This document shows, one piece after another, positions 1 through 9,580 of a stretch of 64,000 nt of DNA. The stretch lies in contig CALXLM010000023.1 in NCBI GenBank assembly GCA_944389195.1, positions 31,000-94,999 on the forward strand, in the 5' to 3' direction. Under the pieces are notes generated by a model, which was given only the letters and a program-made list of their open reading frames with translations, made no database searches and was not told the origin of the DNA. The translations under genes and the position numbers were made by a program. The stretch's first letter is position 1. The number at the start of each line of letters is the position of its first letter. This DNA comes from an uncultured Opitutales bacterium (GTDB taxonomy: Bacteria > Verrucomicrobiota > Verrucomicrobiia > Opitutales > Intestinicryptomonadaceae).

Positions 1-375
1 AACCGCTATTGCGTCTCCGTACTTCTGCGCCAGCGACGCAGCAAAATCGGGATTGGTGCAGGCTTTTGTCCCTATTATCGCGCGCGACACGCCCGCGTCG
101 AAAACGGCGCGAACCGAACGCTCGTCGCGCAGCCCACCCCCGAGCTCCACAAACATTCCCAAAGCGGCGATTTCCGATATCGCCTTAAGGTTTCTGGTGC
201 CGCCTCCGAAAGCGCCGTCGAGATCTACAACGTGTATAACCTTAGAACCCGCGTCGAGAAAAGATTTTGCCGCATCGAGCGGGTTTTGGTAATACACCGT
301 GCTGTCCTCGGCCACGCCCTTTCTTAGGCGCACGCATTTTCCGTCCTTTATATCGACGGCCGGATATATTTTCAT
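1..375 (-). CDS. hisA: Phosphoribosylformimino-5-aminoimidazole carboxamide ribotide isomerase, N-terminal part (runs off window)
   Basis: HisA catalyses the Amadori isomerisation of ProFAR to PRFAR, the fourth step of histidine synthesis, in the cytoplasm. Reading the minus strand from the ATG at 375 gives 125 uninterrupted codons to the window edge, about half of the usual 240 or so. The start MKIYPAVDIKDGKCVRL is typical of HisA and carries the expected active-site Asp at residue 8. The next elements are also typical: the VVDLDGAFGG strand and phosphate-binding loop, the FVELGGGLRD segment and the AIIGTKA segment of the (beta/alpha)8 barrel. The ATG overlaps the stop of the upstream gene (ATGA at 372-375), so translation is probably coupled. 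I see no strong ribosome binding site of its own. Confidence 0.95.
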   Translation of the reverse strand, partial: MKIYPAVDIKDGKCVRLRKGVAEDSTVYYQNPLDAAKSFLDAGSKVIHVVDLDGAFGGGTRNLKAISEIAALGMFVELGGGLRDERSVRAVFDAGVSRAIIGTKACTNPDFAASLAQKYGDAIAV

Positions 376-2093
376 TTGTCTCCCCTCCCGGATCCTTCCG
401 AAAAATCGACAACTATGCGAAAACCGACCATTCGGTTGCGCTGTTTGGGGTCAAATTTCGATACGGGAACATCGAGCAACGAATCCGACGACGTTTGGGC
501 GCCTCCGCCTATGATTTCCACGAAACCAAAATCAGCCGATGAATCGGGTCTCAAATACTCCGCAACGTTTCCGAGAAGGTCGTAAAAACCCCTGTCGTTC
601 GGTTTTTTAGAGGCCGCAGGATGCGTTGTTCCGCCGCTATTCATGTTATTCCAAGAAATTTCGCCAATGTCGGCGTACCTTAACGAACCTACCGCTTTGC
701 GATAGATTTTCTTATCCGGGAGTTGCACGTCGCGGCCGATAAGCCACGAAAGCCTATTGCAAAATCTATTCACGTCCTCGAGAGTCACCGAATCAACGGG
801 CCTTTTTTTATCGTCCACGAATCGGCTTGGATTTTCCTGCATGACAAGGGAATACAATTCCTGGGTCACTTCGGTGCGCAACATTTTCAAATTACGCTCG
901 CCTTCGATTTCGCCGAGATTTGAAAATATCAGGGAGCGTATTTTTGCAATGTTTCCCGACATAAAGTTTATATAGCGCATGCGCATGAGAATTTCATCGT
1001 CAAGAATCCTGCTCTGGGGAAAGTTTTGCATGAAATGTTCCGCTTTTCTGAGCAGGTTCGACGATGTCTCCGATACCCCCTCCAAATTGCCCGACCTGAG
1101 GCTTTTAAGCAGCGCCGCGTCCTGGTCTTTTATTTCCTTGGCAAATTTCCAGCTGTACGCCTCTATTTTTTTTCTTTCAAATTCCCTCGCGTTTTCCTCC
1201 GAAACATGGCGGCTCTTGGGATAGAGTTTGTTCAGGTTTTTCTGGTTTTCCACGGCGTCGGAATACGCCTCGGACGCCGCAAGATAATCGCCTTTTGATT
1301 CGGCGTTTTTCGCCTTTTCGAGAGATTCGGCTATTTTCTCGGCGAGGCCTCCCGACTGCAGCGAAGAAAGCTCAGACTCAAGCCTCATAAGGCGCGCAAA
1401 GTCGGTATAGACGGAAGACGGATGGTTCGCATGCAGCTGCGATATCGTCTCTATCGTTTTTTCAAACATGTTTTTGGCACCTATCAGATCGTTCTTTTCC
1501 AACGCCTGGCGCGCCTTATTTTCAAAGTCCACAGATTTTAAATATAGCGGACGCGACTCAAGCATCTTTATCTGCCTGTCGAAAGACACCCGCCTGCTGA
1601 TGTCCTTGTACTTCGACAGAGGATAGTCGGTATTGATTTTCGACTGAAGGTCGTAGGCGTGGCGGTATAAATCTATGGCGGTATCGTACTGTCCGGCCTC
1701 CTCCGCGGCGGCGGCTTTTTTCTCGAGTGAAGCCACGCTTTCGGCGAGCGGAGCCGACTCGACATTATGCAGGCGAGTCCTAAGCATCATCAAACGCTCC
1801 GCTGGCGCGCGGTTCATCGTTTTTGCCTTATCTATATAACGCTCCTGGCATATTATTGCCTTATTTAAATAATCTATCGCTTCGTCCGATAGCGCGTTCA
1901 CCGCCGCCAAGCGTTCGAACTCTTTTTCGTATTTTTCAGACTCCTTTAAAAGCTGCTCTCCCTCTATTGTGGGATCTACATAGTTCTCAACAACTTCTTC
2001 AACCCTTCCCGGCCCCATAAGCGCCATGAGATAGAAAGCTCCCAAAACGAGAAGCGCCAAGAGGGTAAATGAAATAAATTTTATCACGCTCAT
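372..2093 (-). CDS. Membrane-anchored protein with helical repeat stalk and degenerate FGE/SUMF1-like C-terminal domain
   Basis: The predicted protein has 573 residues. It has one N-terminal membrane segment (about residues 6-27), then a long, charged, helical region to about residue 400 with TPR-like or coiled-coil periodicity (repeated A-x-x-A-Y-x-x-A-I-D-L-Y units). A C-terminal domain of about 170 residues resembles the formylglycine-generating-enzyme/SUMF1 fold: ENPSRF, P-V-x-x-V-T, a GNVAEY block and a final GFRIV. The usual RGGSW block is replaced by IGGGAQT and the catalytic cysteines are not evident, so it is probably a binding rather than an oxidising domain. The frame extends 14 codons upstream to a TTG. 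I chose the ATG at 2093 because the membrane segment follows it directly. It overlaps hisA by four bases. The job is unknown, and the histidine-operon context suggests shared transcription rather than shared function. Confidence 0.8.
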   Translation of the reverse strand: MSVIKFISFTLLALLVLGAFYLMALMGPGRVEEVVENYVDPTIEGEQLLKESEKYEKEFERLAAVNALSDEAIDYLNKAIICQERYIDKAKTMNRAPAERLMMLRTRLHNVESAPLAESVASLEKKAAAAEEAGQYDTAIDLYRHAYDLQSKINTDYPLSKYKDISRRVSFDRQIKMLESRPLYLKSVDFENKARQALEKNDLIGAKNMFEKTIETISQLHANHPSSVYTDFARLMRLESELSSLQSGGLAEKIAESLEKAKNAESKGDYLAASEAYSDAVENQKNLNKLYPKSRHVSEENAREFERKKIEAYSWKFAKEIKDQDAALLKSLRSGNLEGVSETSSNLLRKAEHFMQNFPQSRILDDEILMRMRYINFMSGNIAKIRSLIFSNLGEIEGERNLKMLRTEVTQELYSLVMQENPSRFVDDKKRPVDSVTLEDVNRFCNRLSWLIGRDVQLPDKKIYRKAVGSLRYADIGEISWNNMNSGGTTHPAASKKPNDRGFYDLLGNVAEYLRPDSSADFGFVEIIGGGAQTSSDSLLDVPVSKFDPKQRNRMVGFRIVVDFSEGSGRGDK

Positions 2094-3351
2094 AAAATAT
2101 CCGGCATATTTTTGCAAAAAGCCCCTGAATGTCAAATTATATAATTATTTGAATGCTAAATTCGCCGTGAAACGCCGGTAAAGGCAACGTTCCGGCTCGA
2201 CGAATCCTAAACCCGCCAAGACAGCGGCGGCAAATATCGCAGCTAAAATGCCGCCCAGCTCTATTGTGCCGAAAATATAATGAACTCCGGGCGTTTCCGA
2301 ATTTGCAAATATCGGCGGATTGTCCCCCCTGTCACGGTGAATGCCGGACATAAAACTGGCGAGAGCATCGGGCTAAACGATAAAATAAGACACGGTATCT
2401 TAAGAGGTGCATTATCCCCAAAAACAATCACGCAATATTTTGAAAGCCCTCCAGAAAAACGATTCGGCAATGCGCCGAGAGTACCCCCCACCCCCGCAGC
2501 GGCTCTCGCCAAAATGAAGAATGGACAAGTGCCTGTCCGTATAACGGATTTTAACTCTCCTCGCTATTGCGACATGTTTAGAACAAACTTTTTTCAGGCA
2601 TGCAAAAATCTATATAATGTTTTATAATACCATGTTATATTTAATAATAAATGGAACGTACCGTCTTCCTAATAATTATAAAACAGAATTTCTTACGGCG
2701 ACATTGTGGCGATTTTTGCTAAGAACGAAGAATTTTATGGAAATTTCTTTTGAGACAAAAAAATATTCCGCGATACATCTTTCATGAACCCAAAGCAAAA
2801 ACACGAAATAAACATGGGCGAAAGTATTCTTTAAAAATAAAAATTTAGGTGCCAAAAATCCTAAAGCCAAAGTGCTTGCCATAAACACGTCGGCATTGCG
2901 TGTCCATACTCAAAAGCAGCCTCACCTTCTACGGTGTTTATGTCGCACAGCCGATTTTTTAATAACGGAATTGGTTTTAATTATAAATGCAACTTTGGCG
3001 GCGGAGCGTCTGTGAATACAAGCCGCATAATGCAACTGCATCGATAGACTGATGAAAAAAACATAACCCCTTAAATTGCGCGCTTATTTTTCCAAGCCCC
3101 GGACGCCAAAATGAATGCGCCTTCAATCCGGCTGTCAAGCGTGCGCATACCAACCGCCGCGCAGAGCCAAAAGGTAAACCCCGCACATAAAATTTCCGCA
3201 AGATTCCACGCGCTATCCCGAAAAAGTCTAAAAAACAGCTCCTAAAAACATGCGGCGCATATACCGATTCGCCCAGAACGCGCGGTTGCACAATACCAAG
3301 TTTGCCTCGAAACACAAAATAACGCGCTAAAAGGCAACGCCGACTTCCATG
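2094..3351. other. Intergenic region of about 1.25 kb without a convincing gene
   Basis: Several frames stay open for 70-115 codons on both strands (for example 2145-2351 minus, 2280-2627 plus, 2977-3315 minus). They overlap one another, lack ribosome binding sites and show no recognisable motif. The middle (about 2600-2890) is clearly AT-rich. The minus-strand frame at 2145-2351 contains a short hydrophobic stretch (GGILAAIFAAAVLAGLG) that could be a tiny membrane peptide, but nothing else supports it. The region may hold decayed sequence or an unrecognised RNA. Confidence 0.5.
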
Positions 3352-4638
3352 TCAACCTATCGCCCATTTAGAATATGAGTCGCATATTTTCAGTGGAACG
3401 CGCGCAAAGACTTCCACGCCTCCGTCCGTATCGCGCCTCGACCTGATTGCGCCTGCATTGTGGAGCTCGGCTACCGCCCTGTATTCTGAATGGGGAATCA
3501 AAAGCCTCATCGGCCGAACGGCATGTGAAATAACGTCCTCGATTTTCATCAAAAGCCGTTCAAGCCCCTCCCCGGTATGCGCGCTTACCCAAAGCGCGTC
3601 GGGATATCTTTGCTTTAATTCGAAAATGAGGGCACCGTCGCTGGCGGCGTCCAGCTTGTTCATAACCGTTATTATTTTTTTGCCGTCCGCGCCGAGTTCC
3701 GAAAGAACTTTAAAAGTCGTCTTTATATGTTCCAGCGCGTCCGGACTTGAACAATCTACAACGTGCATGAGAAATTCCGACATTACCGCCTCCTCAAGCG
3801 TGGCTTTAAAAGCTTCTACAAACCTGTGCGGCAGCTTTCTGACAAACCCCACGGTATCCGTCAAAAGAACGTCCGATCCGTTGGGCAAAGTCAGCCTACG
3901 GGTAGTAGGGTCTAATGTGGCGAAAAGTTTGTCCTGCGCCAAAAGCCCGACATTTGCAAGGGCGTTTATCAGCGACGATTTTCCCGCGTTTGTGTACCCG
4001 ACGACAGCCGCCGTCGGCATGGGAACCCGCATACGCCTCTTGCGCTGAACGTCGCGCGCCACCCTAACCTGTTTCAGCTCCGACTTGAGCTTTGCTATGC
4101 GCTCGCAAATAAAGCGCCTGTCAAGTTCCAGCTGGCTTTCGCCGCCGCCGCGCTGAGTCACTCCGCCTCCCCTTTGCCTGTCAAGGTGCGACCACGCCTT
4201 TCTGAGGCGAGGCAACGCATATTCGAGGCGCGCAAGCTCCACTTGAAGGCGGGCCTCCTTCGTGCGCGCCCTTGAGGCGAATATGTCCAATATTACCTCC
4301 TGCCTGTTTACTACCGTTAAGAGCGACTCCCTCTCCCAATTGCGCTGTTGCGCCGCGCTGAGTTCGTCGTCAAAAATCACGCAATCCGCGTTTAATTCGC
4401 GAGCGGTTTCGGTTATGCGCGCAAACTTCCCCCTCCCGACAAGAAAATGCGCCGACGGTTCACGCAACAGCACAATCTCCCTGCCGACTACCTCGATGCT
4501 CAAATTTTTAGCGAGTTCGGCGAGTTCGTCAAGCAGTCCCGAAACCTGGCTTTCGGGTTCGTCGGGGCGGCGTATCCCGACAAGCAGAGCCTTTCGTTTT
4601 TCGGCGGCCTCGTCCGCAAGGTTTATCAGCGCCGCCAT
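3352..4638 (-). CDS. hflX: Ribosome-associated GTPase HflX
   Basis: HflX is a GTPase that binds the large ribosomal subunit and rescues or splits stalled ribosomes under stress. The 428-residue product has the family layout: an N-terminal glycine-rich HflX domain (LVGRGK near residue 67 and a DDELSAAQQRNWE segment near 92), a helical linker with the basic stretch HLDRQRGGGVTQRGGGESQLE, then the G domain. G1 is GYTNAGKSS, G3 is DTVGFVRKLP and G4 is NKLD. Length is normal for the family. It stands alone between unrelated genes, divergent from the exported GH5 gene, so it is probably transcribed as a single gene. Confidence 0.97.
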   Translation of the reverse strand: MAALINLADEAAEKRKALLVGIRRPDEPESQVSGLLDELAELAKNLSIEVVGREIVLLREPSAHFLVGRGKFARITETARELNADCVIFDDELSAAQQRNWERESLLTVVNRQEVILDIFASRARTKEARLQVELARLEYALPRLRKAWSHLDRQRGGGVTQRGGGESQLELDRRFICERIAKLKSELKQVRVARDVQRKRRMRVPMPTAAVVGYTNAGKSSLINALANVGLLAQDKLFATLDPTTRRLTLPNGSDVLLTDTVGFVRKLPHRFVEAFKATLEEAVMSEFLMHVVDCSSPDALEHIKTTFKVLSELGADGKKIITVMNKLDAASDGALIFELKQRYPDALWVSAHTGEGLERLLMKIEDVISHAVRPMRLLIPHSEYRAVAELHNAGAIRSRRDTDGGVEVFARVPLKICDSYSKWAIG

Positions 4639-4766
4639 GACAGATTAAAAAGAAAACTTCTATCAAACATCGATCCAATATTAGCCCATTAAAAATATTC
4701 TCGGCAAGCTTAAATTTCAAAACATTTGGAACGTATCTGAATGAAGTTTCCAAAAACAGTTTTTAC

Positions 4767-4794
4767 TTGATGCGGCGGTTTTTTTAAGTATAAC
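4767..4794 (+). promoter_or_regulatory. Candidate sigma-70 promoter of the GH5 gene
   Basis: TTGATG at 4767-4772 and TATAAC at 4789-4794 are separated by 16 bases and lie about 30 bases before the start codon. A perfect AGGAGG ribosome binding site follows at 4813-4818, seven bases before the ATG at 4825. It is one of the clearest initiation regions in the window, suggesting that the gene is well expressed when the promoter is active. Confidence 0.5.
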
Positions 4795-4824
4795 CCTTCG
4801 AAAAACCAATTAAGGAGGAAACGT

Positions 4825-6408
4825 ATGCTAAAGAAATTTATCGCATTAACCGCTATATGTTTTTGTTCGTTCACACAAACGATCGCAAAAATATACGACA
4901 TCGATATATCTCCGGAGGCCTTTAAGAATTTTAAAGCCACAAAATACGCCTCTCCGGATACCCATGACGGACAAAACTCAATAAAATTCCAAGCCGACGA
5001 ATATCTCAAAGACGGCGCATATCAGATTGTAAAGATACCGATCGACCTTTCGAAGGGCAAAGGGAAATACATGATGATTACTATGGACGTCGTATCCGAC
5101 AGCGGTCTTGAAAGAACTCCCGGCAAGGGAATGTTCGACGGCGGCACAAAGATATTCTTCACTTATGTAAAAGACGCGCAGCCCATACACTTCAGCACCC
5201 GTCCAGAAGTCGGAAAGCTCAAAAACGAATTCGGCATAATGCTCGACATCATACCCGAAGACATTTTGCAGGGCGAGCTTTCAATAGGGTTTTTCAACGT
5301 CAAAGGCACGGTACACTTTAAAAACATACGCCTGCACGTCGGCAAAAGCGCATCGTATTGGACGCCCAAACTTCCTCCGGACTTCAAATGCGAATACTCC
5401 GACAGGCTGAAAAACTGCCCCCTCATGAGGGGCGCCATGTTCGCCACAAAATACAATGAAAAAGACCTTGAAGACTTCCGCAAATGGAACGGAAACCTCA
5501 TAAGGGTCTCGGTGGGCGGCTCTCCCGGCGACAACAGGTTTACCTACGGGGAAAAAGAAGAGGCCATCATAAACGCGCCCGACTATTTCGAGCGATACGA
5601 CGAGTGGCTCGACAGGCAAATTGAAACATGGAAGCTCTTTCTCGACAAGTGCCAAAAACTCGGGATAAAAGTCGTAGTCGGCCTTCACAGTACCCCGGGG
5701 TTCCGCTATAAAAACAAAGACATGCGGATATTCTTCGAGGACAGGTACGCCGACAAATTTATCAAGGTATGGAAGAAAATAGCGCAGGAGCTTAACGGGC
5801 ATCCCGCAATATGGTGCTACGACCTTTGCAACGAGCCGATACAGTCGCGCCCGTCAAAGCGCGACTACCTAAAACTGCAATACCAGGCCGCCCGCGCCAT
5901 AAGGACCATAGATCCCGACACTCCTATTTCCGTGGAAGCCGTCAACTGGGACAATCCCGAAGCGTTTAAATATCTCGCTCCCCTTCCGCTCAAAGACATA
6001 ATTTACCAGGTGCATATGTACTATCCGGGGCATCTTACACACCAAGGCGTATTTGGAGGCATGCCTCCGAAAGTGGTATTTTATCCGAACCCGAAAAGCA
6101 AAACCCTCATGAAACAGTCCCTTATAGACTGCCTGCAGCCGGTGAGGGATTTTCAACAAAAATGGGGCGCCAGAATCTATGTGGGCGAATTCTCCTGCAT
6201 AAGATGGTCTCCCGGAAACGAGAACTACTTTAAGGATTGCATAGACATATTTGAATCCTACGGGTGGGACTGGACCTACCACGCCTTCCGCGAATGGAAC
6301 GGCTGGAGCGTGGAACACGGGCCGGATAGAAACGACAACAAGCCTACCGCAGAACCGACGCCTGCGAAAAAGGTCATACTCGAGGCGTTTAAGCGCAATA
6401 AGCCGTAA
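4825..6408 (+). CDS. Exported glycoside hydrolase family 5 (cellulase superfamily) enzyme
   Basis: The protein has 527 residues. The first 20 or so (MLKKFIALTAICFCSFTQT) form a signal peptide, so it acts in the periplasm or outside the cell. Residues about 25-175 look like a beta-sandwich, possibly carbohydrate-binding domain. The rest is a GH5-type (beta/alpha)8 barrel: the RVSVGG strand, then CNEP with the acid/base Glu at about residue 337, HMYYP, and VGEFSC with the nucleophile Glu at about residue 455. GH5 enzymes cut beta-1,4-linked glucans, mannans or related glycans with retention. The exact substrate cannot be read from the sequence. A strong AGGAGG site supports the start. It is followed by a rho-independent terminator and is probably monocistronic. 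Confidence 0.92.
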   Translation: MLKKFIALTAICFCSFTQTIAKIYDIDISPEAFKNFKATKYASPDTHDGQNSIKFQADEYLKDGAYQIVKIPIDLSKGKGKYMMITMDVVSDSGLERTPGKGMFDGGTKIFFTYVKDAQPIHFSTRPEVGKLKNEFGIMLDIIPEDILQGELSIGFFNVKGTVHFKNIRLHVGKSASYWTPKLPPDFKCEYSDRLKNCPLMRGAMFATKYNEKDLEDFRKWNGNLIRVSVGGSPGDNRFTYGEKEEAIINAPDYFERYDEWLDRQIETWKLFLDKCQKLGIKVVVGLHSTPGFRYKNKDMRIFFEDRYADKFIKVWKKIAQELNGHPAIWCYDLCNEPIQSRPSKRDYLKLQYQAARAIRTIDPDTPISVEAVNWDNPEAFKYLAPLPLKDIIYQVHMYYPGHLTHQGVFGGMPPKVVFYPNPKSKTLMKQSLIDCLQPVRDFQQKWGARIYVGEFSCIRWSPGNENYFKDCIDIFESYGWDWTYHAFREWNGWSVEHGPDRNDNKPTAEPTPAKKVILEAFKRNKP

Positions 6409-6431
6409 AAAAACCGGAGTTCTAAAAAGCT

Positions 6432-6488
6432 AAAAAACGCACGGATTAAACGACCGGCACACCGTTGAAAATCCGTGCGTTTTTTTTG
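6432..6488 (+). terminator. Rho-independent terminator after the GH5 gene
   Basis: The arms at about 6432-6447 and 6470-6486 (AACGCACGGATT paired with AATCCGTGCGTT) form a perfect stem around a 22-base loop, followed by a run of T residues on the plus strand. Confidence 0.85.
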
Positions 6489-6668
6489 CCGAAACGGCGT
6501 ATCAGAAATAAGGCTTCAATATTCCACGGCAAAACCAGTTGCCAATATGTCAACTTGCGCTCGCGTTCAAACACAACAAGGCCGCAAATAAACTTTAAAT
6601 TTCAAACATATCGCAGGCTGAACCGCCCCACCTGCCTGCCGGCAAATACGGCGGTTCCGAGGTGGAAT

Positions 6669-6704
6669 AAAAAAACGCCGCGCGGGATAAATTACGCGCG
6701 CGGC
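6669..6704 (-). terminator. Rho-independent terminator after the GH78 gene
   Basis: On the minus strand GCCGCGCG pairs with CGCGCGGC around a short AT-rich loop, and a T run (6669-6675 on the plus strand as A residues) follows. It lies about 20 bases beyond the rhamnosidase stop codon. Between this and the GH5 terminator (6489-6668) I see nothing else. Confidence 0.8.
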
Positions 6705-6725
6705 ATCAAGACAAAAACACGCCTT

Positions 6726-9479
6726 TTAAAGGGTGTATGTAATGAAATATTCCCCGCTTGGCAAAATTGCAAAAGGATACCCGTCTTCGGTTTTCCCGGA
6801 AATCGGCGCAGCCTTGCCGCCGACGCGCACGCTCGAGGCGTCTCCCGTTCTAAACACCACCCTTCCTTCGGAGTTTGAAGGAATAAGTATAGACCAATTC
6901 ATCCTGCCGTTTGAAATTGTCCATCTCGACGACGCCCTGCCGTAGGGCGTATCGTGCCAAACAGAAACATAGGAAAACCTTTTGTCCGGATGCGGATCAA
7001 ACAATATGCGTTTGTATCCCGGCTCGTCGTACCATAATCCGCCGATATCCTTATACAGCCACTGCCCTATCGCGCCGTACGCATAGTGGTTAAATGAATT
7101 CATGTCGACGTTCCCGAAACCGTCTTTGTGCGAGTAGCTATTCCAACGCTCCCACATAGTTGTCGCGCCCTGCATTATGGGATACAACCACGACGGATAT
7201 GTGCGGTTAAACAAAAGTCGGCAAGCCAAATCATTGCGGCCGAATTTTGTAAGCACCGGATTCAAATGCGGCGTGCCTACAAAGCCAGTATTCAAATGAA
7301 AGCCGTCCTTTTCTATCCTTTCCAAAAGTTTTGCGAAAACCTTGCCGCGCATTTCTCCAGACGGAATTATGTCGAATCTGAGCGGAAGCAGATATGCGGT
7401 TTGCGTATCGCTCTCAACGCTTCCGTCGGATTTGACAAACCTCTTGTTAAAGGCGCTTTTCACGTCATCCGAAAGCGATGCGTATTTTTTTGCGTCCGCC
7501 CGGTTTCCGAGAACCCGCGCCGCCTTTGAAAGCAGATCGGCTGTATGGGCGAAGTACGCGGTTGCAATAAGAGAAACCGGCGTGTCCCCCCTTGTGAGTT
7601 TGGCGTGCGGCTGAAGCCAATCTCCGAAACCGACGTCCGAACGTATGAAGTTCTTGGCGTCGCGCCTCTGCCACTCGACCCACTTTTTCATGCCTTCGTA
7701 ATTGTTTTCGAGAATTTTTTTGTCGCCGTACGCCATATAAACCTCCCATGGAATTATGACTCCGGCGTCTCCCCACACCGGGGCGCCGTTTGCGCAATTT
7801 AAAACGTCGGGGGCAATCCACGGATAACGCCCGTCGGCCAATTGAGCGTCGAGCAAATCGCGCGTCCACTTGGCGTAAAATGAATTTACGTCCATATTAA
7901 ACGCGGCCGTGGGCGCAAAAACGGCGGCGTCGCCCGTCCAGCCGAGCCTTTCGTCGCGCTGGGGGCAGTCGGTCGGAACGGAGAAGAAATTGGATTTCTG
8001 CCCCCATATTATGCACGAATGCAACTTGTTGATCAATTCGTCGGAACATTCAAACCCCGAAGTATGCGCCATATCGGTGTGCAAAACCACGCCTTTTACG
8101 TCTTCGGGTTCCGGCTGGTAGTCTATTCCCGAAACCTCAACATACCTGAAGCCGTGAAAGGTAAATGAAGGCGACCATTTAAGGCGCCCGCCTTTGCCGA
8201 TTATTTCGTCGCGCGAAGTTGCCGCGCGATAATTTTCAGTGTACAAAGTGCCGTCCTTATTCAGCATTTCGGCATATCTAATCGTTATCTTTTTGCCTTT
8301 CGGAATGTCCAGGTCCACGCTTATCCAGCCGACCATATTTTGCCCCATGTCGAATATGTAGGCGTCTTCCCCGATTTTTTTCACGCTTTTAGGCGTCAAT
8401 GCGCCGACAGCACGCACCGGAGGGTCGCGGCGCGGATCGATTATCGGGGAAGTTGCCGGGGTAAATATCTTGGCGGAAAGCCAACCAGAGTCGTCAAATC
8501 CAACGTCGTTCCAACCGTCCATCTCGAGCCTGGCATCGTAAACCTCGCCCATGTAAATGTCGGAATATTGAATGGGGCCGTAAGACCAACGCCAAGACTC
8601 GGAAGTGACCACATTCATGCGCATGCCGTCGGCATATTCTATTTCAAGAAGCATTTTTAAGGCTGGAACGTCCCCGTAAATAGTTACATGCCGCCAAGCT
8701 ATCGTGCCGGAATACCAGCCGTCCCCGAGTGTTGCGGCCAAAACATTGTTTCCGCACCTAAGCATTTCAGTGACATCGTAGGTATCGCATTGGAGGCGCT
8801 TGCGATAATCTGTCCAACCGGTACCCCAAAATTCGTTCCCCACCTTTTTCCCGTTGACATACGCCTGATATATGCCGAGCGAGGCAACATACAGGCGGGC
8901 TTTTTTTATCTCTTTTGCGGTGTCAAATTCTTTTCGGAAATAGAGCGGCTTGACTTCGTTGCGCTTTACTTTGTTTACATATTTGTTTTTGGCCACTTTA
9001 AGCATATAATTTTTATCCTTGGGAAAGCCTCCAGTTATGTAGTTGCCGTAAAAGTGTCCCGGCAATTTTCCGTATTCGAAAAAATTTATATCTGACCATT
9101 CCGACTCGCCGCCGGAATTGTCCCAATACTTTACGCGCCAAAACAGGCGGTCGCCCGAAAACGGCTCATAGTTTTTTATTCCGAACGGAACCTTCACGGA
9201 TTGCCCGCTCTCGACTTTCCCAGAATCCCACAGGCGTATTCTGTCCAAATCCACGTCGTTAAGCCTAAAATGATTCGGATCTGACACCACCTGTATTCGG
9301 TAGGCGGTCTGCCTTATGCCGTCGCCTTGCGGTAGCATCCACGAAAAAGACAAGTTTTCAAGCGAATATCCTACAGGATTTTTAAAACCCTCCGCAACCG
9401 AAAGATTTACCGGTTTTTTCCCCTCTCCGTATAGCGCAAGCCAAAAAACGGACATTATTATAATAATAAGCCTTTTCAT
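6726..9479 (-). CDS. Exported alpha-L-rhamnosidase, glycoside hydrolase family 78
   Basis: The product has 917 residues with a signal peptide (MKRLIIIIMSVFWLALYGEG). The domain order is that of multidomain GH78 enzymes. An N-terminal fibronectin-like domain has the FSWMLP and YRIQV strands. Beta-sandwich Bac_rhamnosid domains follow, with YVASLGIYQAYVNGKKVG and GDGWYSG. The catalytic (alpha/alpha)6 barrel has the hallmark DCPQRDERLGWTGD near residues 503-515, which holds the essential acidic residues. A C-terminal beta-domain has WHDTPYG and a closing GEY. It removes terminal alpha-linked rhamnose from plant or bacterial polysaccharides or glycosides. It has its own terminator and sits tail-to-tail with the exported GH5 gene, suggesting they belong to the same lifestyle though not to one operon. 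Confidence 0.95.
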   Translation of the reverse strand: MKRLIIIIMSVFWLALYGEGKKPVNLSVAEGFKNPVGYSLENLSFSWMLPQGDGIRQTAYRIQVVSDPNHFRLNDVDLDRIRLWDSGKVESGQSVKVPFGIKNYEPFSGDRLFWRVKYWDNSGGESEWSDINFFEYGKLPGHFYGNYITGGFPKDKNYMLKVAKNKYVNKVKRNEVKPLYFRKEFDTAKEIKKARLYVASLGIYQAYVNGKKVGNEFWGTGWTDYRKRLQCDTYDVTEMLRCGNNVLAATLGDGWYSGTIAWRHVTIYGDVPALKMLLEIEYADGMRMNVVTSESWRWSYGPIQYSDIYMGEVYDARLEMDGWNDVGFDDSGWLSAKIFTPATSPIIDPRRDPPVRAVGALTPKSVKKIGEDAYIFDMGQNMVGWISVDLDIPKGKKITIRYAEMLNKDGTLYTENYRAATSRDEIIGKGGRLKWSPSFTFHGFRYVEVSGIDYQPEPEDVKGVVLHTDMAHTSGFECSDELINKLHSCIIWGQKSNFFSVPTDCPQRDERLGWTGDAAVFAPTAAFNMDVNSFYAKWTRDLLDAQLADGRYPWIAPDVLNCANGAPVWGDAGVIIPWEVYMAYGDKKILENNYEGMKKWVEWQRRDAKNFIRSDVGFGDWLQPHAKLTRGDTPVSLIATAYFAHTADLLSKAARVLGNRADAKKYASLSDDVKSAFNKRFVKSDGSVESDTQTAYLLPLRFDIIPSGEMRGKVFAKLLERIEKDGFHLNTGFVGTPHLNPVLTKFGRNDLACRLLFNRTYPSWLYPIMQGATTMWERWNSYSHKDGFGNVDMNSFNHYAYGAIGQWLYKDIGGLWYDEPGYKRILFDPHPDKRFSYVSVWHDTPYGRASSRWTISNGRMNWSILIPSNSEGRVVFRTGDASSVRVGGKAAPISGKTEDGYPFAILPSGEYFITYTL

Positions 9480-9580
9480 AAGCTGAAATTAAAACACACA
9501 AAAATACGGTCAATTCAAAAATAATCAAAGTTTCGAAATTACTTTTCAAGTTTGGACAAAAATGTACTATCAGCGCTTTC

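Noticed and set aside
2100..2135. TTG start (2135) and TTGACA-like element for the FGE-like gene
   Set aside because: The TTG is part of a TTGACA sequence without a good -10 element, and the ATG at 2093 directly precedes the membrane segment.
2280..2627. 115-codon plus-strand frame in the gap before hflX
   Set aside because: No ribosome site, overlaps other open frames on the opposite strand, and the predicted sequence has no domain-like pattern.
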